Counted from the first letter of the stretch, positions 21,201-32,239 are shown. The stretch is DNA of 64,000 bases from Isoetes taiwanensis (GCA_021234155.1 JAJEKV010000017.1:1479467-1543466); one strand, 5' to 3'. Made by a program: numbers and translations. The notes: generated by a model not told the origin, from the letters alone.

Positions 21201-23952
21201 TTTCTGCGTAGTCCCATTTTTTCTCTCAAGAAGTTCTAACAGGACTAAGATGGCAAAAATAGGAAAAGAAAGGAAAGGACAAGATGACCAGAAACACCTC
21301 AGAACATTTGCCGCTTTACTACTTGATTCTTGTCTAAAGAAAGGTTGGCAATTGGAACCCGTGAAAGCAATGTTTTGTTAGGTAATGATCAAACCCCGCC
21401 CTTATTACAAAGGAAGCAGAAAGTCGCAATCGCTGAACTATTACCGAGAGGGTTTACCGGCTCTTGTACCGCGCCCTAGAGCGCTTTTCTGTGAGAAGGT
21501 GACTCTATCACCGTGGAGATTTCTTTGTTTGTCATATCTTGATTAGAAATTTGTTGGAGGTTATCTCTTCTCTTTTTTTCGTGCATTTCATTTGTCTTTG
21601 AATATGATAACTACCGAGACACACAATGCCGTGGAAAGATGTGATTGACTCATGCAAGCACTCATCGTGGACAACTATTTAGCTCTTCCGAAGGTCCCAA
21701 GACTAATGTTCTTTTTTAAATCTATTGATAACAGTACTCATTCTTTTAAGGCCACTATGCCAATCTATTGTACATATGCTTGTGACAAATAACAAAAGAT
21801 TGGGTCACGAAGCTAATTCAAAACCTACAATTGTATATTATATCTTCCTTGGAGAACATGACCCTACTATTCTTTGTAGACTCGAGTATTCCGCACATAG
21901 CAACAACAAGACGCCACGGGATTTTGTTGACCTTTCATGGTTGGTTAGCTCAATATTTGCCGATTCAATGGTTTGACAGCCGCTTTGGCTCGTAATTAGT
22001 ACAATGTTCGAGTTAATAAAAGCACATAGTAATCAACCATAAATGTCACAAACATGCGTTGCCTTGTCATGTATATGTGGCATGTCAAGTTCGATATGAG
22101 CTAGCATCCGTGATCTTGAAATGCTAAGTCGGGTGTGAAGCAAAAGGACAATTTGTTACAAGGGCGTTAATTCTCCGACTCGCACTGAAAATGTGCAAGC
22201 GATTTTCTGGACCTCATTTTTTTTCTTCTCGTGATGGCCACAATGCTTGAGGTGAGTATATCATTTTACATCCTTATACAAAGATACAAGGCTATCATCA
22301 TGTATTCGGCCAAAAAGATGGAATTGAATTTCAGCTTTGGCGTGATTGATATTTACCTTCGCATATATATTCCTCCTCAACATCAATCAAACATTTAGTG
22401 CTTCTCTCTCCCTCGCTATCGTGGTTCCGAGCATTGCATGCCATATCATGAATTTTTATAATAAAGAATAAGTACAAATTTTTGTTCCTCTATGCACCAC
22501 GTAAAACCGTGATCTTCGCCACAATTAGATTGTTATTGTGCCTTTTGAACATTTCGCTTTGTTCCCAAAATTTCGAGATACTATGTGCTTGATGTAGATA
22601 GTTCGACAATTTTTCTCATGCAAAGAAACGACATCGTGAGTCAGTATGTAAAATACATGGGCCTGCATAATTTCCATTACTAATGTAACTACACAAAGCA
22701 TTCTTCATGAATGGCTAATGTGTTTTAGACAAAGAACATAATCATGTTAATCCCAATTCCTCTAGGCACTAAGAAGCCGCAAGCCTCTTCTTGGTCCATA
22801 TAAACAAAAAGAAAACAAAAAAAATAACACAAAACAAAACCCCATTCAAACCATTAATAAGCCCCCGACACATGAAATGATCTAACAAGAACCATGAAAA
22901 CTAAACGACAACAAGAAACATGAAAACACACCTTTGGGCCACCGGAGGGCAACCCGTCGTCTTGCAAAGACCTTGTTTCTCATTGTTCTTATGCTAGGCA
23001 AAGAAAGACCTAGTTGATCTCATGGATGCCTTAGAAGGCCGAATGCATGCGGATTGGGGAGTCCGCATCATTATGGAGGTCCTACCGAGATCCTAATCTT
23101 CCCCGGATCGATTTTGGTGTCGCTGCTTTTTTTTTTGATTGATCATGTCTTCCATACCTTAAATACGGCTCTCTATTCTCACCTCGCCGACCAAGAAAAC
23201 AAGGAAGAAGAGTTGTCCATCTCTCGCTAAGCCGCCGCCTCGTAAGCTACCGGATTTGCCGAACAAATAACGAAAAGATAAAGCCGCTTTTACTTGCTAT
23301 CGCTTAAATCAAGGAAGAGAAGAAAGAATGATCAAAGCATTCCGATGTTCTTTCTTTTCTTTTTTTTTTTTTCCTCCGCTATAGCCATTCTCTCCATCGC
23401 CAAGCTTGCCATAGCCCCGCCGCAAAAAGAAAGGACAGAGTAAAGACAGAGGAAGAGGCAGGAAAGAAATCAGAGCCACCAAAAGCTCGTTATATGCATG
23501 CAGAAAAGATCCCTGCCATTGCCATAGCCTATTGCCCGATCTGCACAAGAAGTAGGAAGGAGAAGAAAGAAAAATTGCCGCCATACCTGCAGAAAAAATG
23601 GAAAGGAGATGAAAGAATGGACTGCCACCCAAGTCTCTGCCGCCTGCATCTCATCCGCCATACCTATTTGCTGCCATTACCCGCTGCCATCCTTTCTTCC
23701 GTTGCTTCTTTCTTCTTTGCCCTTTACGGCTGATAACATCACCCATTATCAGCCATCCTTTTTTATTGGTTGTCCACGCCTCCTCGTACTTTTGCCTTGC
23801 TTTTTTCATTTCATATCTCTTTTCATTTCTTATTTCTTGACACGTCCATCCCTTCATTTATATTTTTATTTTGCTTCAATATTTTTAGCCTTGGCCATAC
23901 CTTGCACATTGCCATTTATTGCACCTTCACATATCTTATCTTGCCACTTCCT
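21201..23952. other. Intergenic DNA with one dispersed repeat
   Basis: No gene recognised. About 110 bp at 22,974-23,084 (ctcattgttcttatgctaggcaaagaa...gcatgcggattggggagtc) recurs at 24,906-25,014. From 23,300 to 23,760 there are purine/pyrimidine-skewed and T-run sequences, and the long overlapping ORFs there are composition artefacts. Confidence 0.5.
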
Positions 23953-23991
23953 ATGTGGCATGACGTAAAAATACTATCTATCTATCTATCT
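23953..23991 (+). mobile_element. SINE 3'-tail remnant
   Basis: tgtggcatgacgtaaaaatac followed by (CTAT)n matches the end of the SINE at 17,786-18,000 and the segment near 17,060. The body to the left is not recognisable, so this is a decayed copy or a very short insertion. Confidence 0.55.
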
Positions 23992-24399
23992 TATTGTGAA
24001 AAAAAATTATCATTCGCCTTGTTACACATTTTGTTGGACACTTTGGCTAGCAACTTGACATCTTTTTGTTTGTGCGACTCTATCTTACCATCCCCAGTAT
24101 CTTTATGACATAGCCCCTTTGCATTTTTAAGCCCTACCCCAAGGCCAAATACTATCATCATTTTTTCAAAATCTTTCCTATGGCACAAGTTACATTTTGG
24201 TGTTGGAGTACACCTAAAAAACTTCAAAGTATTATCTTTTTAATAGGTTTGAGGGTCCGTTAAAACCCCCATTTTCTTAATAGGTTTGGTGGGACCCGTA
24301 AAAAGACTAACTTATTGTACTTAAATGTGAAAAGTGTTGAGGTCCGGGTCGAGGGACCGCCACATCTTTTTTGTTTATGGCGTGATGTTGATCCGATTT

Positions 24400-24906
24400 T
24401 GGCAAAATCTGGGGTCAACATAGAAGAACACTATCAAGGTCTAAAGGGGAGGGTGAAGATCAAGGGTCCGCATTCATTTGTGCTTCTTGTTAGAATCCAA
24501 GGGCCCATATTAAGTTGTGTTAGTTGTTAAACAAAAAGACAAATTTGTTATGGAGAAGAAGAAGACAAAAAACAAAGGATTGATGAGGTGTAAAAAAGGA
24601 GTGCCAAGATCATGCCAAGTGGATGGCCAAGATTTATCGTAAAAAATTATAAATATCTTGAGGGGACTTGTTCTCTCCTCTTGGGCTCTAGAATCTCACA
24701 TGGAGAAAGGGTAGTGGCAGCCCTGGGAAGATGGTGTCAGAGAGCTCTTCCCCCATGCAAGATATCTTGAAGCATTGTTTTATATTATTTTCTTGAATAA
24801 AGTGGTGCACCCTCCTTATTTTCCATACATTTTCTATTGTTTCCTTTCCATTCTCCATATTCTCCTTTTTGTGTTACCAATTTTTCGTCCATTTTTCATT
24901 TTCGTC
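24400..24906. repeat. ~510-bp dispersed direct repeat, copy B (empty SINE site)
   Basis: Matches 17,370-18,089 except for the SINE. The sequence at 24,807-24,824 is the pre-insertion site. Directly after the match ends, sequence homologous to 22,974-23,084 begins, so the neighbourhood is a mosaic of repeats. Confidence 0.85.
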
Positions 24907-25014
24907 TTTGTTTTTCTCATTGTTTTATGCTAGGCAAAGAACACCTAGTTGATCTCATGGATGCCTTAGAAGGCCAATGCATGCGGATTGGGGAGTCTGG
25001 CATCAAGTGCTTAC
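24906..25014. repeat. Dispersed repeat related to 22,974-23,084
   Basis: Shares ctcattgtt-ttatgctaggcaaagaa-acctagttgatctcatggatgccttagaaggcc-aatgcatgcggattggggagtc with the earlier copy. The words are broken here with hyphens where the copies differ. Function unknown. Confidence 0.8.
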
Positions 25015-25189
25015 CCATGAGCATTTAGAACCTTCCAAAATAATCTATTTTGGATCTGTTCAACATTTCTAAAATACTTTCTATTTTTAGACTGAGGCGC
25101 TTGCCCTGAGCATTTAGAACATTTTCTTTTGAAGATTTATATTGTACACCTTTATTATGAAACATTTTAGAACATTCTATTGTGGCTCT

Positions 25190-25690
25190 TTGCAAAATCT
25201 TAAAAAAAACTCTAGGATTTCATCAAGACTTTCTTAGATTCCCTTAGATATTATGAAGATTCGCTTAGATTCAACTAGATTTTAAGAGATTCCGTTAGAC
25301 TTGTAAATATTTTCCTACATTCTCTTACAATTTATGAGATTTCCTTATATTCCCTTTAATTCTCCTGGATTCCCTTACATTCTAGAAATTTCTAGAGCGT
25401 TCTAGAACTTTCTGGAACATTCTGAAATTTTCAAAATATCCTAGAACTTTCTGGAAGTATTTCCCTATTCCCTTACATTTCTGAAGATTCCCCTACATTC
25501 TAGAACTTATTAGAATAATTTGGGACTTTCTGGAAGGATTCTCTTAGATTCCCCCTAGATTCTCTTATATTCCAAAACATTCTAGAATATTCTGGAACTT
25601 TCTAGAACATTCTAGAAGATTTTAGAACTTTCTAGAGCCTCCATAACATTCTAGAACTTTCTTGAACTATCTAGAATGTTATATTCTCTT
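25190..25690. repeat. 10-bp-period TTCTAGAACW array (HSE-like spacing)
   Basis: The region is built from decamers of the form TTCtaGAAca. In the best stretch, 25,580-25,650, seven consecutive 10-bp blocks keep the same register; another lies at 25,380-25,450. Because each unit contains TTC-n2-GAA and units repeat every 10 bp, the DNA shows alternating nGAAn/nTTCn pentamers, which is the binding pattern of heat-shock transcription factors. The flanks (25,240-25,380) hold a looser form with gattcccttaga words. It may simply be a minisatellite with an XbaI-like palindrome. No gene with a clear start is seen next to it. Confidence 0.85.
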
Positions 25691-25749
25691 TTATCTTAAT
25701 TAGAATGTTATCCTTAAGTATAATTGAAACATAAATTATTTATGGAATT

Positions 25750-25850
25750 AATGCTTGGCCTAGTGGTTAGAGTGGGGGTTTGGGGGTTGAGCCAGGTTTG
25801 AATCCCCAATAACATAAAAATTTTAAAAGTCGCTCCTTAAGGGACGAGCA
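25750..25850 (+). mobile_element. SINE-like or tRNA-pseudogene head (A and B boxes)
   Basis: TGGCCTAGTGG at 25,756-25,766 matches a Pol III A-box and GGTTTGAATCC at 25,795-25,805 matches a B-box, about 39 bp apart as in tRNA-derived promoters. The sequence does not fold into an intact tRNA by eye. It is followed by an A/T-rich stretch (aataacataaaaattttaaaa) and then the satellite at 25,855. It may be a different SINE family from the one at 17,786, or a tRNA pseudogene. Confidence 0.6.
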
Positions 25851-25854
25851 TTCA

Positions 25855-26262
25855 ACATGAGCCTTAGGATCTTAGACTCGATCAACGATCAAGATCTCAC
25901 CATATAAAAATAATAGGAGCCGTAGGATCTATTACATATAATTCCCAAAGCCACGTGGACCGTAGGATATGTACCAAGCCACCTTGAGTCAGAGGGATCT
26001 CTGGATCGACGATCGTGATCAAGATCAACCCGGATTGTTAGATCGATTACATATAATTCCCAAAGCCATGTGCACCGTAGGATGTGTCCCAAACCAACGC
26101 GGAGTCGTAGGATCTCGGACCGGCGCATCGTGGATCAAATCAACTCGACCGTAGGATCGCTTTACATATAATCGTATACAAACTCCCAAGCCATCTCCGA
26201 GCCGAGGGATATGTCCCAAAGCTACGTGAGCCGTAGGATCTCGGATCAATGGTCAGATTCAG
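25855..26262. repeat. ~118-bp satellite, three units, with ccgtaggat sub-repeats
   Basis: Three units share acatataattcccaaagcca, (a/g)ccgtaggat, and gatcgacgatcgtgatcaagatc-like blocks. The word ccgtaggat or a one- to two-base variant recurs about ten times at roughly 40-bp spacing inside the units. An isolated ggccgtaggatcaacga also appears near 46,242, so the motif is dispersed. The units differ by small indels. No coding potential. Confidence 0.8.
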
Positions 26263-27339
26263 AAGGACAAAGATAAGAACATATATATGTGTTATGATAT
26301 GATATACATATTATAATAACATCCCCCGAGAACTCCCCACAAATGGTCGCGGGACGGGCCTATACATAGTGCGCATTGGGCTGTCTCAAACTCGACATAC
26401 ATGTTCTCTGACTAGTGTGTTATCAAGAGACCAAAGGCCCAAATGCAGATAGAGCCATCTTGGCCTTTGCAAAATCTGCCTCCACAATAAAAAGCATAGA
26501 AAGTTGTTGAATCAAAGGTCGAGGTGGAATCGAGGATTATGACAAATAAATGAGTCTCAGAAGTACTCCAAGCATATCTAGTCGTTGGTCCCAATTGCCT
26601 TGCCGTCAAGGCAACAAGAACGACCAAAGACTTTTGAACTTGCAATCTTCGTGCATTTCAAACATGATCCCTAGACCACAAATAAGCTTTTAATAACTTT
26701 CCTATTAATGCTTGCAACCATTGAGATTCAGAAAAATGGTCGATTCTCGATGTTGTTTATAAATATGAATAGTCTTATGCTAAAATGTTTGATACATTAG
26801 AACACAATAAGATCCCGCAATTGTGGAAAATGTATGGGATAACATAAGATTGTAATGGTTAAGGTGTTGTATTCAGATAAAAAATAGTAGAAAATTACGC
26901 GTCGGGCTAGTTTGACCCAAGCAAATGAAACCATTTTTTTATAGGTAGCCTTCTTAAATAAGTGAATTAGGTCAAAGAAGGTGGCATAGTTCTATTTTGG
27001 TTATTAGAATATGTAGGAATTTTCTTACTTTTTACTTTAGGGTTATGCTGGAAGGAACGTGCCAATACACCTGAAGAAATTGCTCGATGCTGCTTCTCCC
27101 ATCGTCAAAACCGCCACCGAGGTTTCTTTTGCAAGATTTGTGGAGGTAGCGACCCGTCCACCGGCTCCGCTTTTTCAAAGATAAGTTACGGCATCAGGTT
27201 GGCCATAGCCTTCAGTTAGGACAGCAAGTTTCGCCTTGGCATTCTGCCTTTGTTTCGAAAATAGCATGTATGTAATGCTTCCATTACATATTAAGTATTC
27301 ATGATTGTCATGAAAATAGTGTTGTGGCAGAAGAATCCC
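26263..27339. other. Intergenic, nothing firmly recognised
   Basis: An ORF at 26,412-26,645 (minus) has no known motif. At 27,040-27,180 a plus-strand frame reads KKLLDAASPIVKTATEVSF, which has protein-like composition but no assignment. Confidence 0.4.
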
Positions 27340-27485
27340 AAAGCTATAAATGTCCGATTAACAACTAGCATTATCAACATAAAAATTTCGGTGAAGTAGA
27401 TCCCGATAAAGGTTTTTAAATATTGACATGGCAGGGGGTTTGTATGTCGTTAGTGATCTTTGCCATGCAAATTTACCATTTGGGC
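27340..27485 (-). pseudogene. Protein-kinase-like fragment with missing activation segment
   Basis: On the minus strand YRDLLHRNFYVDN has the spacing of kinase subdomain VIb (R-D-L-x3-N-x3-D). Only five residues and a stop later comes SDIYSFGILL, which matches subdomain IX. In a working kinase about 50 residues, with DFG and APE, lie between these. The segment is therefore deleted or processed, or the match is partly chance. It lies immediately next to the 3' end of the minus-strand LINE (27,487), which may have inserted into it. Confidence 0.4.
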
Positions 27486-28071
27486 ATATAATACGGAGAC
27501 CGACTGGCCTATGGGACCCAAACAAAAAGAGAGCAAAGAAACGACATCGACAGATTAAAAAACCCCGCCAAGGGTTTTCGAGGGAAAACCTTAGCAGCAA
27601 ATAAGTCCGGCCGGCATGCCGCATAAATTGTGTAGGACAGCTTTAATGTCGCCCCGTAAGACACAACCGAAGTCCGGCGGCATCTATAACCTCCTCGAGG
27701 TATGACCCCAACAAACCCACTAACGCCAGATTCAACAACTCATGCAACGGTTGGCCGTGCACTAGTAATCAACATATCAACGCCGGGCAGATCCCGAGGG
27801 CATGACATTCATCATCAATGGCTGGTGGCAACACCGGGTAAAGGCCTCGTGGCTTCCCGAGCCCAACGCCCCGCCAATACACGGAGGCGATGTGCACCCG
27901 TATAATGGAAGCTATAAGTCCAAGCGCTTCTTCATGGGCAACCGGGTGTACAAGTACCGTGTGGGCCTCGTGAGCCCCGGATTGACTTGTCACCGATAGT
28001 GTGCCGCCTTAACATGCGCCGAAGCATCCGCGATCCCGTGAGCTTTAAGGAAAGTAGCATCTAGGTACAAC

Positions 28072-29659
28072 TTAAGTGCCTTGTGATCTTTCTTTGCCCT
28101 TACATGTACACATCCGCTTGCCTCGCATTACCCCCCAAAGAGAACCACATCGAGCTTGCTTGTCCTTTTTCCAAAGCAGCTTTGGGGCCAAAGCAAGGTT
28201 GGGCAAACGCGGTATCACCCATATAGCACCACCTTCTAGAAGTAAATGATATGGCATTCCAATGCAGCCCGCTGAAGGGGCGTAAAACCCGCCTCCGGAG
28301 TAGGATCGCATGGAACTGCGGACTTTACCCCAAGGACTCGTACAAGAAGGCTTTCTCGCACCGCCGAGGTCATTCCAAGTGTTGAGGGATATCACCGGAC
28401 CCCATACTTCTGCCCCATATAAAGGACCGCTCACCAATGCCCGAATAAGTGTGACTGTAGCCCCGTGCATACAACTCGCCTTTGTGGTCGTTATTCTCGC
28501 ATGGCATAGAGTGCTTTCTAACCCCGCCAGACCCACAACTCGATCCCCAACCTCGGTGGTAGTAGAGAACTCGATCCCCAGTACTTGTAGGTCGGAGCCA
28601 CCTCTACATCCCCGCCTCGTAAGTGAATGAGGGAAGCCTTGGCCGACCGGATCATGAGACTAGCAAAGACTCCTAGTTTTGGGCCAAGTTGACTCGCATG
28701 CCTGAATCGGCAAAAGTGTCGAGCATCTAGGTGACGCTGCATGTCCTCCGAGTATAGGCCGAGGTTGACATCACCAAGATATATGAGTTGTCGGATTGTG
28801 TGATGCATGAGATGGGCGCCGCACCTCCATGCTCGAGAACCAATCTTCCACCGGGTCAATGTACGTGCCAAAGAGTGTGGAGGAGAGGGGGCAACCTTGA
28901 CACACTCTAATACTACCGACACCTGGGCTGTTCTCGACGATGTGATACGGCCCGAAAGCATGCCTCGCATGTTCTATACACCGCATTTTGCAAGTCAAGG
29001 GGAGTCCCCACCACCGTGAAGTCCGCCCTATAACCCGCCCCGACACTATGGCAAAGCTTTTAAGAAATCCAATTTAAAACAACAAGCATTTTGTTTTGTC
29101 GGTGATTCCTCGCTATCCTCAATCAATGTGCGATAGTGAAGATATGATCAATGGTGGAATGCCCGGACCGAAAACCCGCCTCTGGGTGAGAGCTCGCACA
29201 TCCGGCCTCCTTCCGCCCATATTGTCACCACCGCCAAGGATGCCACCAACAAGCTTTGCAAAGAGAGAGCTGACCATAATAGTACGATAGTTGGATCGGC
29301 ATTGAGGGTCCCTTTGCCTTGTATATGGGCACAACTCTACTAGTGGTCCACCGTGGAGGGAAGCCTTCTTGCAATGCTTTGTTGAATAACGCCGTGAGAA
29401 TAGGCACCAATGGAGGCCCAACCCATTTCGAAGTTCGCCGCATGCCATCTAAATCGGCCAGCCTTCCCATTAGCCGGCCCACGCTGTAGGACCGTGAGCC
29501 ATGCCTACCGTGGGAGGGATCGGTGTCCGCCCCCGAAAGGTCGTGAAGTCGCTGGGTAAGCACTGCACCCATTGCTCCCAGGTGATGTTCCCTATGGGTC
29601 GTGTAGTCTTGCTCAAGACCCTTCTCCGTAATGTCTTGGGGTGCCATCCGTGAGACCAA
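28072..29659 (-). pseudogene. LINE reverse transcriptase domain (broken)
   Basis: Segments in order: WVGPPLVPILTALFNKALQ and VVPIYKAKGP (fingers, about 29,420-29,300), a neighbouring frame with NYRTIMVSSLFAKLVG (about 29,285), VCQGCPLSSTLFGTYID (motif B, about 28,900-28,850), and QLIYLGDVNLGLYSEDMQ (motif C, about 28,790-28,740, where the usual Y-x-D-D is Y-L-G-D). The thumb/connection follows in 28,536-28,072 with ALVSGPLYGAEVWGP. Motif A is not readable. The changed D-D pair and the frame breaks mean it cannot work as it stands. Confidence 0.7.
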
Positions 29660-30351
29660 ATATTTGTTGGTCGATGCTCATGAGGTAGCCGGCTTTTGTT
29701 CTTGAGGAAGGAGCGGTATTGACCGATGGCCCTGTGGGTGGAGGTGGGATCGCTGACTTGCCTGAGTGTGCGCTTTGAGCTCCGACACTCATCATCGAAC
29801 CACCCCTGTGGGAAGGTGGTAGCTCAGGTTCGCCCTCCCAAAGCATCTCCCAAAGCATCTCCGGCCGTGTGAGTCAGCCAAGCAGCCAGATTGCCGCTTG
29901 AAGTGTGGGGAGTTGCAGCCGTCCCGCCAGTCATGCTCAAGTAGCCGGGCATATGTCCCCTCGACGGTGGTAGTCCAGCGCAAATGGGGCACCTGGGTGT
30001 TGAGGCAAGATGCACGGGGAGCTTGCTAATGGAGATGCACGGTCGGGGCTGGTGGTCCAAGTCCACTTCCTCGCCCCGAAAGTGTTCGCTCCAATGGAAA
30101 AATGGGCAACCAGGTGCAGATCCTATTCCTCAACCAACGATAATCCACCACACCGAGCCGCCCCCTTGGTTCTCCCCCCTCTACAAGTGCAAAGAAATTG
30201 AAGATGGCCATTGTGCCAACCCATTACAAATAACCGTGTCAAAGATACTACCCAAAGAATAACAACCGCCGCCATAGCGCCAAATACGGTTGTCGCCTGA
30301 TACCCTTGACCAAGCCACCTCTCATGGGTTCACCTGAAGACGCCCCTTCCG

Positions 30352-30861
30352 CTAAGGGCTCAAATTTTGGGACCTGCTCGGCCCTCGTAGGCGTGCATTA
30401 AAGTCGCCAAGCAACATAACCTTGCCCAACCGTCCGCGGTTGTTGTATGTCATCATATAGATCGTCGATAGGGGCTCCAATCTATCCACATCCGGATGAG
30501 TGTTATAAAAGCTGCTCGCATGTGGAAAGTAGCATGTCGCTATGAAGAGAATGTCGCCATCGCCATGCCGCACGCCGCACCCACAAGTATCGATTGTACA
30601 TGTCTATTTTGTGCAAATGAGACCGACCGCCTCCAAGGTTGCATCGATAGTAGCAGTAACCCCGCCATGTCCTCGCTTTGCCTCGCGGCACTCATTGAAC
30701 ACCGAAATGCGTGATAGCCCGAGGTTCAAAGACAGGCTTCCCTCGATGTTCCCATGTTTCCACGAGGAAAATGAGATCCATATCTCGTGCAATAGAGTTG
30801 AGACTCTCCCCTTTTCTTCCAAGGGAAGCCCCGACAGCCCAAGATACCATCCCGGAGGCAC
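30352..30861 (-). pseudogene. LINE APE-type endonuclease remnants
   Basis: The frame at 30,573-30,352 contains VMLLGDFNARL, the Asp-Phe-Asn signature of apurinic-type LINE endonucleases, preceded by IATCYFPHASSFYNTHPD. The frame at 30,861-30,604 and its neighbours carry earlier parts of the domain, including GLSRISVFNECREAKRGHGG. The pieces are in different frames. This domain nicks target DNA to prime reverse transcription. Confidence 0.65.
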
Positions 30862-31277
30862 GCCCTATTTGTTGGCATTTGATGTAGACGCCGATGATCT
30901 CCTACTGGTGGGGAACAAGCAGGCGGCCGAAAGCAACAAGCAGGCAGGAGCAGCTTGGAGCAAATGAGCATTGTTCACGGCCTTGCCCCTCTACCCACAA
31001 CCCGGTGGGCTCTTGTGCACAGGCTGCATATAATTGGGAACTAGTAGGTTACCTAGAATCATCTACTACACAGGCTTTAGGCCTCTACCCCCCTTCCCAA
31101 TACATGGAGGTCACAGAGTGAAATACTAACATCATCACAGAACTGAATTGAACAATATCATCTAATCTAATCCAGAGTTAGGTTCCTTTGTTAGGGCTTA
31201 TGATCTCGAGATCTATAAGGCCTCTACAACTGGGCTAACATGCTAAACTAGATTATTGCCTAGCCCAAAGGCGGCTT

Positions 31278-31682
31278 TGCACAACAGAATGACTAATTAC
31301 CTGGTCCTCGACTTGCTCCAGATCCTCGGAATGCATCCATGCCTCTGATCTTGCTGACGATGGCTACTACTCGGCGATCTTTAGTGCAAAGGCGGCTTTA
31401 CAGAGCCTGGCAATGCGGATTTGGTTCTTAGTTTGGCCGGAATGGCTCAAGAGAACCCCAAATGCGAAAGAAGGAAGGGAGCTCAAGGAAAACCCTAAAT
31501 GCAAAGAGAAGAAAAGGTTTAGGGTTTAAGGGGAAGCCCTTATATAGAAACCCTTAGGGTTAGGTTAAACATTGGCCAAATGGGGTTTCGCCATTTGGCA
31601 ATGGGGTCCATTGGGTTATAATTGTGTATGTTTATTTAACTTGCACAACATTTGAAGTTGCCCCCCTAGTGCAACCTTGCCC
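31278..31682 (-). promoter_or_regulatory. Promoter-like block present only in copy 2
   Basis: On the minus strand TCTATATAAGGGC (31,547-31,535) is a strong plant TATA box. Just downstream come AAACCCTAAACC (telobox, about 31,527-31,516) and a pyrimidine-rich leader with a second telobox-like word (about 31,490). The TATA-telobox-C/T leader order is typical of plant genes for the translation machinery. An ATG follows at 31,340. The block also has two aaagccgccttt words that may have mediated its loss. Copy 1 joins directly across it (203/204). It may be a true host promoter or that of a mobile element. Confidence 0.5.
31301..31340 (-). other. Candidate short first coding exon
   Basis: ATG at 31,340 gives MDAFRGSGASRGP, and the exon ends CCAG before a GTAATT donor (31,300). 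It lies about 175 nt after the telobox leader. The continuation is unknown: downstream on the minus strand is a possible acceptor (gttagcccag) in shared repeat DNA and then the LINE. This is supported by signal order only. Confidence 0.3.
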
Positions 31683-31774
31683 CCTAGGTGCAACCTTTTA
31701 CGGCCTCCAAGTACATGTCATTTGTGACATGTACGTGTGACATGGCAGTATAATATACATATTCGGGGCGTATA

Positions 31775-32050
31775 TCATGCTGGAACGTCACAGCCTTCTA
31801 GGTCAATCTGTTCCATCTCATGAAAAGTTATTTTGGTGCATTCGGATTTCAAATACAATTGCTTTGTGGTGAAACGGCACCTACACCCTCTCTTGATGCT
31901 CATACCCCTCTGTCTCTTTGAGTATAATGAGCCAATCCTCTTTGCTTCAACAACCAAAGCTTTAGTTGTCTTGTTCTTTACTTCACGAGGTTGCTTATGG
32001 ATATCTTTTGGCTCATAGCCATAGTGGTAGCTAAAACAAAAAAAAACCAA
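31775..32050 (-). CDS. Conserved 91-aa exon-like ORF, copy 2
   Basis: Second copy of the ORF at 296-571, with only a few amino-acid changes (for example IDSLYSK there, IGSLYSK here). The T-rich splice-acceptor-like tract is also kept. The same tentative FAR1/MULE zinc-domain reading applies. It ends about 230 bp before the promoter-like block, which points the same way, so the two are not parts of one simple transcript starting at that promoter. Confidence 0.35.
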   Translation of the reverse strand: MVFFCFSYHYGYEPKDIHKQPREVKNKTTKALVVEAKRIGSLYSKRQRGMSIKRGCRCRFTTKQLYLKSECTKITFHEMEQIDLEGCDVPA

Positions 32051-32239
32051 ACTTCAATTACTATGTGAAACATTCAAGTGGAAGCCACAATATGGCAAAA
32101 TCAAACATATATACTCTAACAACCACCACCTAAGGCTTAAGGCATCATTAACCACCACCTCCCTTTGCCAAATTAACTCACACTAAGTAGGGCCACATTA
32201 ACCACTACTATTTAACTAAGGCCACATTAACCACTACCT

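Larger units (their letters stand above)
27487..30975 (-). mobile_element. Degenerate LINE, family 2, minus strand (EN + RT)
   Basis: Reading leftward, the element shows endonuclease remnants (30,861-30,352), a linker, RT domains (29,659-28,072) and a 3' UTR. The UTR contains the reverse complement of gggtcccataggccag...ggtctccgt at about 27,490-27,530. That UTR matches the plus-strand LINE at 21,140-21,175. The simple-repeat tail is absent or lost. Stops and frameshifts occur throughout. The 5' end is near 30,975, where ORF2-like sequence starts. LINE ORF1-like coding exists further upstream on the same strand (33,000-32,240), but 1.2 kb of unrelated sequence separates them. Confidence 0.75.

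Noticed and set aside
23309-23857. Overlapping ORFs on both strands as genes
   Set aside because: Low-complexity purine/pyrimidine-rich DNA gives open frames in several phases; no motif.
17370-24906. The 510-bp direct repeats as an LTR pair
   Set aside because: The internal DNA has no gag-pol in the right order, only a LINE fragment and other repeats. No PBS or PPT was found, and copy B is joined to another dispersed repeat.
25750-25850. Functional tRNA gene
   Set aside because: A and B boxes are present but no complete cloverleaf with a 7-bp acceptor stem could be drawn.
31490-31560. Interstitial telomere array
   Set aside because: Only isolated TTTAGGG/AAACCCTAA words are present, placed as promoter teloboxes; no tandem array.
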